This document shows, piece after piece, positions 23,672 through 35,097 of a DNA stretch of 64,000 nt. The translations under genes and the position numbers were made by a program. Numbering within the stretch: the stretch's first letter is position 1; each line of letters starts with the position of its first letter. This stretch comes from Gigaspora margarita (lineage: Eukaryota; Glomeromycota; Glomeromycetes; Diversisporales; Gigasporaceae), in the NCBI GenBank assembly GCA_009809945.1, contig WTPW01000447.1, positions 27,204 through 91,203 on the forward strand, read 5' to 3'. The notes beneath the pieces were generated by a model. The model did not search any database. It saw nothing but the letters and a program-made list of their open reading frames with translations, and was not told the DNA's origin.

Positions 23672-26600
23672 CAGGGATGATGATTTTATGCTGCAATAAA
23701 TTATCAATTATGCATGCAATAAAAGTAAATTATGCATTTTTAATACACATAAATTTTTTGTATTTATGCCATATTATGTGCTAAAAAGTTTAAAACTATG
23801 CTACATTATGCACTAAAAGTTTAAAAATATATATATTATGTTGTAATATTAATTAATCAAATATGCTTATCATTAAGAGCATTATCAAGCATCTCAATTA
23901 TTAAAATAATTATGTTTTACTTTTTGATTATTAATTATATGCTATTAGCAAAATTTTTAATAATGTTTAATAAACTACTTAGAACTGATAAAGCTTTATT
24001 TGATCTATTGTAATGATTAAATAGCACTACAATTATTAGAATCATAGCAAAAGTGATACTTACTGTATTGTCACGAAGTACCATACTGAAGTGTTAATTA
24101 AAAACTTGCATCTATTAAAAATAGCATATATGTTTCAAAATAGTGTCCAGCGCATTTCAAAATAATGCATACCCTATATTGTTGGTAAGTATAATGATCA
24201 TTTATTATTAAATTAGTTTTATCCAAACTAATTTGATCTAAATAGAATAGATCTTTTTATAATTGAGAATTCATATTTCAAAAGATGGCAATAAGACTAT
24301 AAACATATTCATCTCTTATTCACAGTAGATTATTGAAGGAATAAATTGCTAAAAATAAAAATTGAGTTACTCATACTAGACACTGTCTAAGTATTTTAAT
24401 GCAATTGCATTATTCTATTTAGTTTTTTGCAATTATTATGAAATACTAGGCTGGTGCGTTATTTAAAAATAATACACATTCTATAAGATTAAAAAAAGTA
24501 CTTTAGAAGGTTTACTTGTATCAACCTACTTCTGAAGCACTTTTTTGTTTACTTAAAAAATTATTTTGTTTCAAAATAATGCCCTAGTGCATACTCTAAA
24601 TAATGCACCTATACTCAAAATAATGAGCGAGGTGCACTATTTCGTGACAATATGGTAAGCAAATTTTAATAATATTGATTTTTATATAAAATATTATACC
24701 TAAAATTGTAATACTAACTTTGCATACACTATTTTAATAATTAGAAAGTTGAATCTAGATTAATATTCAAGAATGCTCCTTCTAATTATCTTTTTAATAT
24801 GATTTTTGTATGATTAAAATAGTGCACAAATATGATATAATTTTAACTAATATCATAGATATCAATAGTAATACAAATAATGATACAACATTATTGATAT
24901 TTGTGCAAGTATTATTCTTACTATAACTTTACTGACAATTATAGCAATATTCAAATTTTATTCAATACTTAAGCAGCTTTTATTTAATTCTAAATAGTTT
25001 GTTAATATTATAAAAAATTTTGCAAATTTTAAAAAAAGTAAAAGCCCTACGTCTTTTAAATAATATATATAATAATGATAAAAAATTTTGATTGTTCAAT
25101 TCTAAATTAAGAACTATTGTAATAAAGCATACTTAACCCTTTTAACGATTCAAGTGACAAATTATGACAATCACTATCTAAAATTGAGTTATACATAGAA
25201 AAGCTTCGTTTAACAGAACAGCTTGAAATTGGAAGCCATATGTAGTCTAAAGCAATTTTAAAAAGTAATGGTAATTGCATATCAAATTTTGCCAATATTC
25301 ATTTAAGTCAATTTCTTCTAAAGATCTATAATATTCAAAACCGCAATAAATACCCCACTCAATAATTAATTCATTACTTGGATTTTGCAATTCAGTAATT
25401 GCACTATAATGACAAATATCTTTTTACAATGTGTTTGAAACTAAAAACAAAGAAGGGTTAAAAATTTGACATGCTTTAAAAAGTGCTCGTCCAGGATGTT
25501 AAGGAATATGTGCAAAAAATTTGTTATAAGCAACTTCAAAAGCTTTTTGGAAAATTGGATAAAATCATTTGGATTAAAGCCAAGTGATATAATTTGTTCC
25601 TCTAATTCACTACCAAAAAAATCAGCTATATGATTACTTTGAATAAAAGCTATTAAATTAGTAAGTCCATTTTCTATATAAGAAAAAATAGACTTATTTT
25701 GTATTTGAAAAAAGTCAAGATCCTGGATGAATTGTTTTGCAAAAATAGTAATAAATAAAATATAAATTTTAATAAGATTATATTCTGTTTGAGAATTAAG
25801 AAAGAATGTAATTGATTTAAGAGTTTCATATTGTAGATCCAAAGATAATTTATCATTAAAAAAGTCACTCCAGTATTGAATATATTCATTACTATAAAAG
25901 ACTATCTCGAACCAAGTATTCCATTGAGTTTTTACTGGAAGAAAAATTTTTCGAGGAGACTTAATTCCATTAAATCTTAAATGACTAAAGTATCGATTTT
26001 TGCGTGCAGCAGAATATACAAAATAATCTTTAACTTTTTGAAGTAAGGATTTTACATATTTAAAATAAGGAAATGTTCGCCATGTGTCACTAAAAAAAAT
26101 AATATAAAAATAATATATAAGTAAATATATATTTGAAAAAATACTATAAGTTATCGAATAATTTATTTGTGCCACACATGTAAATTATTTGATGACTTAT
26201 AATATCTTTGTAAGTATAAAATAAATTTTATGTACCCTATTAAATTTATAATATGCGCACAGTATGGAATATGAACAAGTTGTAGTATTAAAGGTTTTAA
26301 AACTTCTCTATAAGATTTTTTTATATAGGCTGCTGAGTTTGTAACCAAAACTCGAGAAGCAGACAAAGGAATATGAAAGATTGTAATAATATTAACACAA
26401 TTCTGACTGATAGTAGTATTATTAACCTGAATTAAAAATTCAACTGAAACTAATTTAGTATTATTTCTATAAGAAAAGAGTGTATTAACTACACTTCTTG
26501 TACATTCATCAGTAGTTTCATCTATTATGATTGCTACTGGTTGTTATGTAAAAATTGCAATTAATTTTTATAATAGCGCAAAAAAATTTGTGGTAAATAA

Positions 26601-28078
26601 AGTTGCCGCAATATTGCAGCCTGTAGAATAGCACCTCCTTCACGTAAATATTTTTTAAAAAAGGGTAATAAATTATTAATTTTCTCTAAAGAAATGTTTG
26701 CATTAGCAAACGCTTCAATTAAATCTTCAATTACAGCCTTTTTCATTTCATTAGCTGAGATTGTAGATTGAAGAATTTGTTGATGCATAGTACGATTTTT
26801 ATTTTCATAAAGTTTTTTGTTTGCCAAATGAACTTTACTATTACAATGATTATCAACTATTAATTTACGGCTCCATTCAACAGAATAATCACAATAAATG
26901 CAAAAAAGTAAACTATTATCAATGCGAAACTCATTAGAACATTCTTGTTGTTGAGTAAATACTGTTACTTTTTGACTTTTTTTCATTTTTTTTATTAAAT
27001 TACAATCAGTGTGTAAGAACTTGTTATTTTTATATATAAAATTTATTGATTCTTTTGAATTAGTTTTTATCGCTATTAAATTTAAATCTTGTATATAATT
27101 AATATCATTATAATAATGATATACAAAATTTATTAAATAAATAACTAATTCAAAAAGAGCAGTAAATACATAATAGAAATAAGGTAAATTATGTATAACT
27201 AATCTGTTTTTGAAATATTAGATTCAAAGAATTGAATTAGAATTATTTTTTATAAGAATAACTAAGCTTTACGCTTTTAGAATTAATCGAGTACTATATT
27301 TAATATATAGCTTGATAAAAGAGAAGTACATAAGTGGTAACAAAATAAAAGGTGGCTTATTTTTTTTGAACAAAAATTCTTATATGTAAACTCTATTCTA
27401 GCTCTCCTTACTATTTACATGTGTAAAAACTTTCTTCCTTACCCCTATCTATATTGTACTATCCATTTATTGATATTTAATTCTAAACATATATATTCAT
27501 AATAATGCTACCAAAAAACCTGTATCTGCCAAGATATTCCAAATAATATTAGACTAACCATAAAAAGAGAAGATCAATATAAAATTCACAATCTAATCTC
27601 TTCGTTACTTTAGCAATAAGCTTATCAAGCTAAAATTAGTAAATTAAATCGATTAGTATTTTACTTACCAAAAAAAGTTTAAGAATAAATTTACTAAAAA
27701 ATGAGATTACTTATCTTATAGTAATTTTGCAAGCCAATTTAAACTTAATTGAAGTATTTCAACAAATTTATTATACTTCTATTTTTTATTTTAATAATAA
27801 TCCAATAGTTTTATAAGCTATTAAGATGGATGTTTAAAAACAAACATGATTAAATTTTACAATTTATATTTCATACAAAATGATAAATTTTAGCAAAATT
27901 CCGTGCTAAATTGTTTTTAATACAATATATTATAGAAATTTTAAGAAATTATGTGATATCTAGTAGTGATTTTATAAATTATGCAGTATTATGCTGTAAT
28001 TTTAGCCAATTATGCATTATTAACTATATTATGTGGTTTATGCAGTTTTATACACTTCGCATAAAATGATCATCCCTA
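23672..28078 (-). mobile_element. hAT transposon with degenerate transposase (TIR CAGGGATGATGATTTTATGC), 4.4 kb
   Basis: The left end is CAGGGATGATGATTTTATGC and the right end is the complement of TAGGGATGATCATTTTATGC, close to the classical hAT C/TAGGGATGA ends. The 8-bp duplication GTTTGACC (23664-23671) / GTCTGACC (28079-28086) differs at one base. The transposase runs on the minus strand (about 25107-26986). The element landed in the subterminal array of the outer hAT element. Confidence 0.88.
25107..26986 (-). pseudogene. hAT transposase pseudogene with BED/CGGBP1-like zinc finger
   Basis: Reading from 26986 downwards, a C-x2-C ... H-x5-H finger appears: F-C-I-Y-C-D-Y, W-S-R-K-L, D-N-H-C-N-S-K-V-H-L (residues about 28-55). 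This resembles BED or CGGBP1-type fingers. The RNase H-fold catalytic region follows in broken frames: I-I-D-E-T-T-D-E-C-T-R (first Asp, about 26500-26535), then V-L-V-T-N-S-A-A-Y near 26330-26350 where hAT proteins have V-T-D-N-A, so the second catalytic Asp is Asn. C-A-H-I-I-N-L-I is near 26240-26265, P-V-K-T-Q-W-N-T-W-F is near 25920-25950, and the C-terminal dimerisation block L-P-I-S-S-C-S-V-K-R-S-F-S lies at 25190-25230. Several frameshifts and stops separate these pieces. It is inactive, but the order of the domains is complete. Confidence 0.85.
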
Positions 28079-28203
28079 GTCTGACCCAGGTCAGAACCCA
28101 ATCTAATCTACTAAGACCCCTAATATATATAATATATATATATATATTTACTGTATATAATATTATATATATATAATTTTTAAGATTTTTGGCTAATCGC
28201 CAA

Positions 28204-28540
28204 TAGTTATTACATAGTAAAGTCTAAATTCTACTATGTAAATTGGTTATTAGCGCTTAAGTAAACTTATTTGAGAGACTAAATTACACCTATCCTGAAA
28301 GTTTTATCAAAAAAGTGTACTTTTTATTATTTGACTTTTATTTTTACGTTTAACAAATATATTTTGTTAATAAAATTTTAATCTTTTCGTAAACATAAAA
28401 ATTAAAATTCAATTAATAAAAAGTTCTTCAATTTTATTGTAAATTTTAGAATATACGTATTTTGATATTCTGAATAAGTTTACTTAAGCAACTTTAATCG
28501 ATTTACTTAGTAAAATTTGGACTTTACTATGTAGCAACTT
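28204..28540. repeat. 340-bp palindromic module, free copy
   Basis: Left arm TTACATAGTAAAGTCTAAA and CGCTTAAGTAAACTTATTTG; right arm is the reverse complement, ending GACTTTACTATGTAGCAAC. It is the same palindrome as at 23192-23530 but lies just outside the outer hAT element, so the module also exists on its own. Confidence 0.7.
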
Positions 28541-28677
28541 TTATCGATTGTGAGTAGCTTATTTTTGGATCAAAGACGTTTTTGTGTTTTTTGATCAAAA
28601 GAGATAGTAAAATTTTAACTAATCAAATTCTTGGAAAATTATCAGGTAGGGGTAGGGGTCAGCTACTTAGTGAAACC

Positions 28678-29159
28678 AGAATCCTGAACAATATATATAG
28701 AGGTTATATTAGCTTTAATATAAACTTTTCAAAATTTTTATCCACTTTTTATTAAGCGAATTAACTATATTTTACATATAAGCTTTAATATTTAATTAAT
28801 TTTATTCAAGTAACATATATAATATTATTTTTTTATTTTCAAAAGCTTCTTTTAAAAAATTTTTATAAAATTTTTTTTCAAAAAAAATTTTTTCAAAAAA
28901 ACTTTTTTGTAAAATTTTTTTTCTCTTTTTTTTTTTTATTTTTTTATTTTTTTATTTTGTTATTCAAATTTTAAATATAATCTTTATAAAACTTATCAAT
29001 TTTATCTACTTTGAATAATATAACATTAAAGTCTTTTATCCACTTTCAAATATAATCTTTTGACCAATTATCCGCTTTTCAAATATAATATTTTTGTAAA
29101 AAAGTACCTTTTTTAACCAAAATTTCAATATAACCTCTATATATATTGTTTGGGGTCCT
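28678..29159. mobile_element. AGGACCC-type MITE with AATATATATAGAGGTTATATT arms (482 bp)
   Basis: The left arm AGAATCCTGAACAATATATA faces the complement of AGGACCCCAAACAATATATA, both continuing TAGAGGTTATATT. The flanks GTGAAACC / ATGAAACT agree at six of eight positions. This is the same end type as 16510-22182 and 49816-49996. Confidence 0.6.
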
Positions 29160-29429
29160 ATGAAACTCTAATTAGCTAATAAATGGCCCTCCTCTAAGTA
29201 AAATATATTTCAAAATATTTTAGGCTTATTTTTAAAATATTTCAAATTCTTTTGAAATATTTTAAAACTGGGAAACCAAGCTGAATTAGTAGACCTGTAG
29301 TCTGGATCATACCAAGAGTGCATTTGATTATTATTTTCAAAATGTTTCAAAATGTTTCAATGATCATAGTACAAGATCAGATTAGATCTTTGTTTATTTT
29401 TTTTGTTTATAATTTAGATCTTCTATTAA

Positions 29430-29796
29430 TTTTACATTGTTTTTTCATTTTTGTTTTGTTTTTTTTTTAAGTTGGTTTTATTTCACTTAGTTTTATTTTG
29501 TTTTTTTATTTTTTTTTATTTATTATTTTTTAATTTTTTTTATTTTATTTTTACAAAAAACACCAACCCTATCTTTTTGCACTTTGCAAGAAATCCAACA
29601 ACTTTTCAAAACTTTGCGCAAGCCAACTCAGCCTTTTGATACTTTGCAAAAACATACAACTGATTTTACTAACAATTTCTAAATTTTGAAGAATGCTTCT
29701 TTAGAGAAATAAACATTTAGTTAGTGCTTTATTTATTTTTTTGTTTGAAGTTTTTTGTTCTTTTTGTTTTTGTTTTTTTTTTATTTTTTTTTTATT
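29430..29796. repeat. T-rich repeat related to 1-735
   Basis: A T-rich half is followed by CACTTTGCAAGAAATCC and ACTTTGCGCAAGCC-like words, as in the tandem units at the window start. It runs into the N gap. Confidence 0.5.
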
Positions 29797-30517
29797 NNNN
29801 NNNNNNNNNNNNNNNNNNNNNNNNNNNNNNNNNNNNNNNNNNNNNNNNNNNNNNNNNNNNNNNNNNNNNNNNNNNNNNNNNNNNNNNNNNNNNNNNNNNN
29901 NNNNNNNNNNNNNNNNNNNNNNNNNNNNNNNNNNNNNNNNNNNNNNNNNNNNNNNNNNNNNNNNNNNNNNNNNNNNNNNNNNNNNNNNNNNNNNNNNNNN
30001 NNNNNNNNNNNNNNNNNNNNNNNNNNNNNNNNNNNNNNNNNNNNNNNNNNNNNNNNNNNNNNNNNNNNNNNNNNNNNNNNNNNNNNNNNNNNNNNNNNNN
30101 NNNNNNNNNNNNNNNNNNNNNNNNNNNNNNNNNNNNNNNNNNNNNNNNNNNNNNNNNNNNNNNNNNNNNNNNNNNNNNNNNNNNNNNNNNNNNNNNNNNN
30201 NNNNNNNNNNNNNNNNNNNNNNNNNNNNNNNNNNNNNNNNNNNNNNNNNNNNNNNNNNNNNNNNNNNNNNNNNNNNNNNNNNNNNNNNNNNNNNNNNNNN
30301 NNNNNNNNNNNNNNNNNNNNNNNNNNNNNNNNNNNNNNNNNNNNNNNNNNNNNNNNNNNNNNNNNNNNNNNNNNNNNNNNNNNNNNNNNNNNNNNNNNNN
30401 NNNNNNNNNNNNNNNNNNNNNNNNNNNNNNNNNNNNNNNNNNNNNNNNNNNNNNNNNNNNNNNNNNNNNNNNNNNNNNNNNNNNNNNNNNNNNNNNNNNN
30501 NNNNNNNNNNNNNNNNN
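29797..30517. other. Assembly gap (721 N)
   Basis: A run of N, immediately followed by the first block of the T-comb. Confidence 0.95.
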
Positions 30518-31301
30518 TTTTTTTTAATTTTTTTTTTTTTTTTTAAGCCTGTAAAATGTTTAAAAATTTGCAAAATTTTTTTTTATTTTTTTTTTTTTTT
30601 TTTAATTAATATTATATCAGATATATATCGATTTTTTTTTATATTTTTTTTTTTTTTTTTACTATCACTATTAATAGAAATTAGCAGAGGTTTTTTTTTC
30701 GTTTTTTTTTTTTTTTTTTAGTAATCAATATATATCTATATATAAAATTTGCTAATGAGATCGATTTTTGAGTCAGATAAAACCTAGTCTAAATTAAATT
30801 AAGGTTATTTTTTTATTTTTTTTTTTTTTTTTTTTAGTTTAGCTAGTTGTTGCCGATTATTTAATTTTTTTTAACTTTTTTTTTTTTTTTTTGTATTAGA
30901 TTCAATCTGATACAAGTTTTAATTTTTTTTACATTTTTTTTTTTTTTTTTATTTATAAATATTACAGTAGCCTACTATAATTTTTTTTACATTTTTTTTT
31001 TTTTTTTTTAGAGCTAAATTTATAAGATATTAAGCTAAATTTTTTTATATTTTTTTTTTTTTTTTTTATCTTTCAAATAAAAAAAAAATCAAAAAATTTT
31101 TTTTTGTTTTTTTTTTTTTTTTTTAAAATTTTAATTTTTTGCAATGTTATACAATTTTTTTTATTTTTTTTTTTTTTTTTTTATTAAAATAATATGTATA
31201 AGTAAAGGTAAAATTTTTTTTAATTTTTTTTTTTTTTTTTATTAAATAAAAATTATTCAGCATAACAAATTTTTTTTTATTTTTTTTTTTTTTTTTTTTT
31301 T
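30518..31301. other. 58-bp T-comb, island 1 (overwritten sequence, likely artefact)
   Basis: Every 58 bp about 29 bases are replaced by T7-8, three other bases, then T18-20; the remaining 29 or so bases look like normal genome. The three-base windows lie at 30526, 30584, 30641, 30699, 30815, 30873, 30931, 30989, 31047, 31105, 31163, 31221 and 31279. One step (30757) is not overwritten, but the phase is kept. The retained text at 30661-30757 matches the repeat at 1040-1175, and the window TCG at 30699 fits the hidden sequence. Confidence 0.85.
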
Positions 31302-32421
31302 AAAAAATATTAAGCTAGTTATTACTTTTAAATCTTAGAATTAAAATTACTAAATTAAAATTAAAAATTACTAAATATAGTAATTTTATTACTATATATA
31401 GTAATTTAGTAAATAAATTTTTAAAAATTATAAAACTTTCAAAATATATACAATTTGTTATACTAAATACTTTTATTTAAAAAAAATTGCTAGTTTACTT
31501 TATAAAAAATCAAGTTTATATATTACTATATTTAGTAATTTGTGCTACTATAAGAATATAGCAAATCGCAAAAATAAAAAAATCTAAAATTTACTAAAAT
31601 CTGATTATTTTAAAAAGTATTGTATAGAATTTTATAAACTTTTTTTTATTTAANAGATATAGATTTAATGCATTTATATTTTTATTTTGAGTTTAATATC
31701 TTATAAATTTAGCTCTATATAAATTTTTAGAAAGTGTTCACAATATTATGGTAGACCACTGTACTTATTTTATTCATTTAGACTGTTTATATTGGGTATA
31801 ATTAAATTAGACTTATTTATTTTTTTGATTTATAATTTAATATAATAAAAATGCTATTGAAAAAATCATATCTTTTTTTTAAAAATATAGTATTTATTTG
31901 TTATTTTGAAACTTACTATATAAGTGCTACCAAGAAAAATAAGATTTTAGGATTTTAATTAGATACTATATCAGACAAAACTTTTAAAAGTCTTATTTTT
32001 TTTAGTAGCACTTATATTATTTGTATAATATTCTTATAATATGCATCTGCTAATATCTAATTCAAGACTATCTTTTAATATGTCAGATAGATGCAGACAA
32101 ATTTGTCTGCAAAATGTTATATACTATATATTCTCAAAAATAAGCTACCTTTTTTGAGCAAAAAATTATATAAAAAAACATAGAGTTACTTATTTTCAAA
32201 TTGTTAAATTTTTTGAAAATTAAAAAATATACTAATATAAAGTTGTCTAAATTGTACCAAATTTTTTACTATAAGTATATTTTGATATTCTAAACAAGTT
32301 TACTTAATAACATATTTGAGATATACTTAATAAAATTTAAACTTATTATATGTAGCAACTGCTAATAGATTTTTTGAAGTTTTGCAAAAAATTAGGAGGT
32401 AGCTTTTTTTAAAGTAGCTTA
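31302..32421. other. AT-rich stretch between comb islands, with a remnant of the TACCGTA element family
   Basis: This stretch is not overwritten. About 32135-32415 aligns by eye with 44914-45205 (CTCAAAAATAAGCTACC, AAAAAATATACTAATATAAAGTTGTC, TATGTAGCAACTGCTAATAG). The palindrome GCAGACAAATTTGTCTGC is at 32091. No gene was found. One ambiguous base is at 31654. Confidence 0.5.
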
Positions 32422-32939
32422 TTTTTTTAAATTTTTTTTTTTTTTTTTTTTAAAAATTTTTTTTATAAAACTTTATATATTTTTTTAAGTTTTTTTTTTT
32501 TTTTTTACATGTCTCCATGGAGACCCTTTATGAATATTTTTTTTAAATTTTTTTTTTTTTTTTTTAATATGTTGCTTATTATTGGCCAATTAAAATTTTT
32601 TTCAATTTTTTTTTTTTTTTTTATACAAAAACACAAATGAAAATTTCCTAACCTTTTTTTTGATTTTTTTTTTTTTTTTTGGTCGCCATGGAGACATATC
32701 TCTACATACAATTTTTTTTATTTTTTTTTTTTTTTTTTCAGAATCCCGACAAACAGAATCCCGACAGGTTTTTTTTCCGTTTTTTTTTTTTTTTTTATCA
32801 AAAATCCTGACAAATCCCGACAATTAATTTTTTTTTCTTTTTTTTTTTTTTTTTTATAATCGCCTAAACCCAAACCCTAACCTAGTTTTTTTCCCTTTTT
32901 TTTTTTTTTTTTCCCGCCTAACCCTACCCTAACTTAAAT

Positions 32940-32971
<32 letters not shown>

Positions 32972-34389
32972 CAGGATTTTTACTGTCGGGATTTTTTTGT
33001 CTTTTTTTTGATTTTTTTTTTTTTTTTTTGTCGGGATTTTGACCAGCACCCTTTTAATATTTTTTTCATTTTTTTTTTTTTTTTTTTTTAAACTATAAAT
33101 TATAAATATTAATTATATTTTTTTAAATTTTTTTTTTTTTTTTTAATGAATCTATTTGTAACTGGTAGTAACAGTTTTTTTTCATTTTTTTTTTTTTTTT
33201 TTAATATGTAACAAAAACGCATTAACCTCAGAATTTTTTTTCATTTTTTTTTTTTTTTTTCCAATAAAAAAAAAGTGAAATTAATAAGTAATATTTTTTA
33301 TAATATAGTTACTTACAAAATTATAATCTCATAAATCTGTATGCTTAAGTTTTTTTTCCTTTTTTTTTTTTTTTTTTTTAATTGCTAATATTGAGCATTA
33401 ACCAATCTTTTTTTTAATTTTTTTTTTTTTTTTTCAAATCAAATACCCACTAGTAACCAGCTACTTTTTTTTAACTTTTTTTTTTTTTTTTTGCTAAAAT
33501 CATACTAGTAAAAACTAATACCATTTTTTTAAATTTTTTTTTTTTTTTTTAGAATAATGATATTGAAGGCTTCAAAAATAATTTTTTTAAATTTTTTTTT
33601 TTTTTTTTGTGAAAGCTTTCAAAAACAATAATGAAATCGTTTTTTTGAATTTTTTTTTTTTTTTTTAAATTATACCAATAAAATCATCTAGAAACAATTT
33701 TTTTGAATTTTTTTTTTTTTTTTTTCCAAAAACAATGATATTGAAGGCTCCAAAAGTAATAACACTAAAGCAACAAATTATACTAAAATGCATTAAAGTA
33801 ACAAAACTCACACTTTTTTTAAGTTTTTTTTTTTTTTTTTCAAAATTATACTCGTAAAAGCTCCAATCACATTTTTTTGAATTTTTTTTTTTTTTTTTCC
33901 AGTAAAGTAAGTCTGAAAAAAAATTAGTTTTTTTTTAAATTTTTTTTTTTTTTTTTCAAAAAAAGCAAACAGTAAAAAAAAAGTACTTTTTTTTTAATTT
34001 TTTTTTTTTTTTTTAATTCTTTACCCAATGTTTTAGCAAAACTATTTTTTTTAATTTTTTTTTTTTTTTTTTATAAAAAAAAAGAAGAGTTAGTGTTATT
34101 TAATTTTTTTAAATTTTTTTTTTTTTTTTTATTATTACTGGTATTAATATATAAATAAAGATTTTTTTTAGTTTTTTTTTTTTTTTTTAAATAAAATAAA
34201 AAAAAATAGAATAAAAGAGTTTTTTTAAATTTTTTTTTTTTTTTTTTAAATAAATAAAACAAAAGAGCAAAAAAAAATTTTTTTATATTTTTTTTTTTTT
34301 TTTTGAAAAACTAAAATGCAAAAAAAAATCTAGTACTAGATCTAGATCTAGATTTAATTTAGATTGAATTAAGAGGATGAACTGATAAC

Positions 34390-34420
<31 letters not shown>

Positions 34421-34947
34421 ATTTTTATAAAGAAGAATGTACTTGTTACTGTTTTTTTCACTTTTTTTTTTTTTTTTTATTAAAACAAACCTAAGGAGGC
34501 ATCCATAAATTTTTTTATGTTTTTTTTTTTTTTTTTCAAAATATAATGATTTTCCAATATGTAGAGGTTTTTTTCTATTTTTTTTTTTTTTTTTTTTATA
34601 AAAATTTGTCTAAAACTTGTTCCAGTTTTTTTAATTTTTTTTTTTTTTTTTTATTCGAATCATCTCGAGGAGAGGATTCGAATTTTTTTTAAATTTTTTT
34701 TTTTTTTTTTCTGAATCACGTTTTATTAACGAAATACTATTTTTTTTTATGTTTTTTTTTTTTTTTTTCTATAAAATCAATAGTATTTTGTTAATAAAAT
34801 TTTTTTCAGTTTTTTTTTTTTTTTTTTTTTGGTACCATTGGATTCGTTTCATAGAGATTTTTTTAATTTTTTTTTTTTTTTTTTAATTGGATCACTGGGT
34901 CATAATATAGTCAAGTTTTTTTAAATTTTTTTTTTTTTTTTTTTTTT
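32422..34947. other. 58-bp T-comb, island 2 (overwritten sequence, likely artefact)
   Basis: The three-base windows run from 32429 to 34923, exactly 43 steps of 58 bp with no drift. About 40 of 44 steps are overwritten; 33299, 33763 and 34343 are skipped and intact. The last eight steps (34517-34923) lie in a copy of the MITE at 4553-5092, and there the windows ATG, AAT, AAA, ATG and AAA agree with the bases expected at those positions. So T replaces bases; it is not inserted. The unmasked remnants include GTCGGGATTTT / AATCCCGACA inverted words (32750-33030) and CAAACCCTAACC (32870). Confidence 0.9.
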
Positions 34948-35097
34948 GAAAGAGAGGTCTTTCCTCTGTTCCGTTTATTAATGAAATTATATAGATTACA
35001 AATTTATTGTTGAATACATTTCATATTAAGGGGAAAAAAGGATAAAGCTAATTTACTTTAGACCTAATCTTTACCAGATCGGTCAAAGACCTCCGGG

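Larger units (their letters stand above)
23134..28122. mobile_element. Outer hAT-like element (TIR TAGRGGTCTTAG) holding another hAT element
   Basis: The left end is TAGAGGTCTTAGCTAGGTC and the right end is the complement of TAGGGGTCTTAGTAGATTAG. The flanks ATATATAA and ATATATAT differ at one of eight bases. The same element, without the inner transposon, is the 608-bp copy at 55979-56586, which shows that the outer element was originally small and non-autonomous. It carries a palindromic module (23192-23530) and subterminal GGGTCAGACC-type repeats. Confidence 0.8.

Noticed and set aside
29701..30721. Long open frames over the second N run
   Set aside because: Same reason, plus flanking poly-T composition.
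32505..32823. Lys-rich open frames on the minus strand in the comb
   Set aside because: The Lys runs are the T blocks read backwards, that is, overwritten sequence.
30518..34947. CRISPR-like array: ~29-bp near-identical repeats with ~29-bp unique spacers
   Set aside because: The repeats are T runs with variable central bases that match hidden MITE sequence, and the genome is eukaryotic with introns. Overwriting explains it better.
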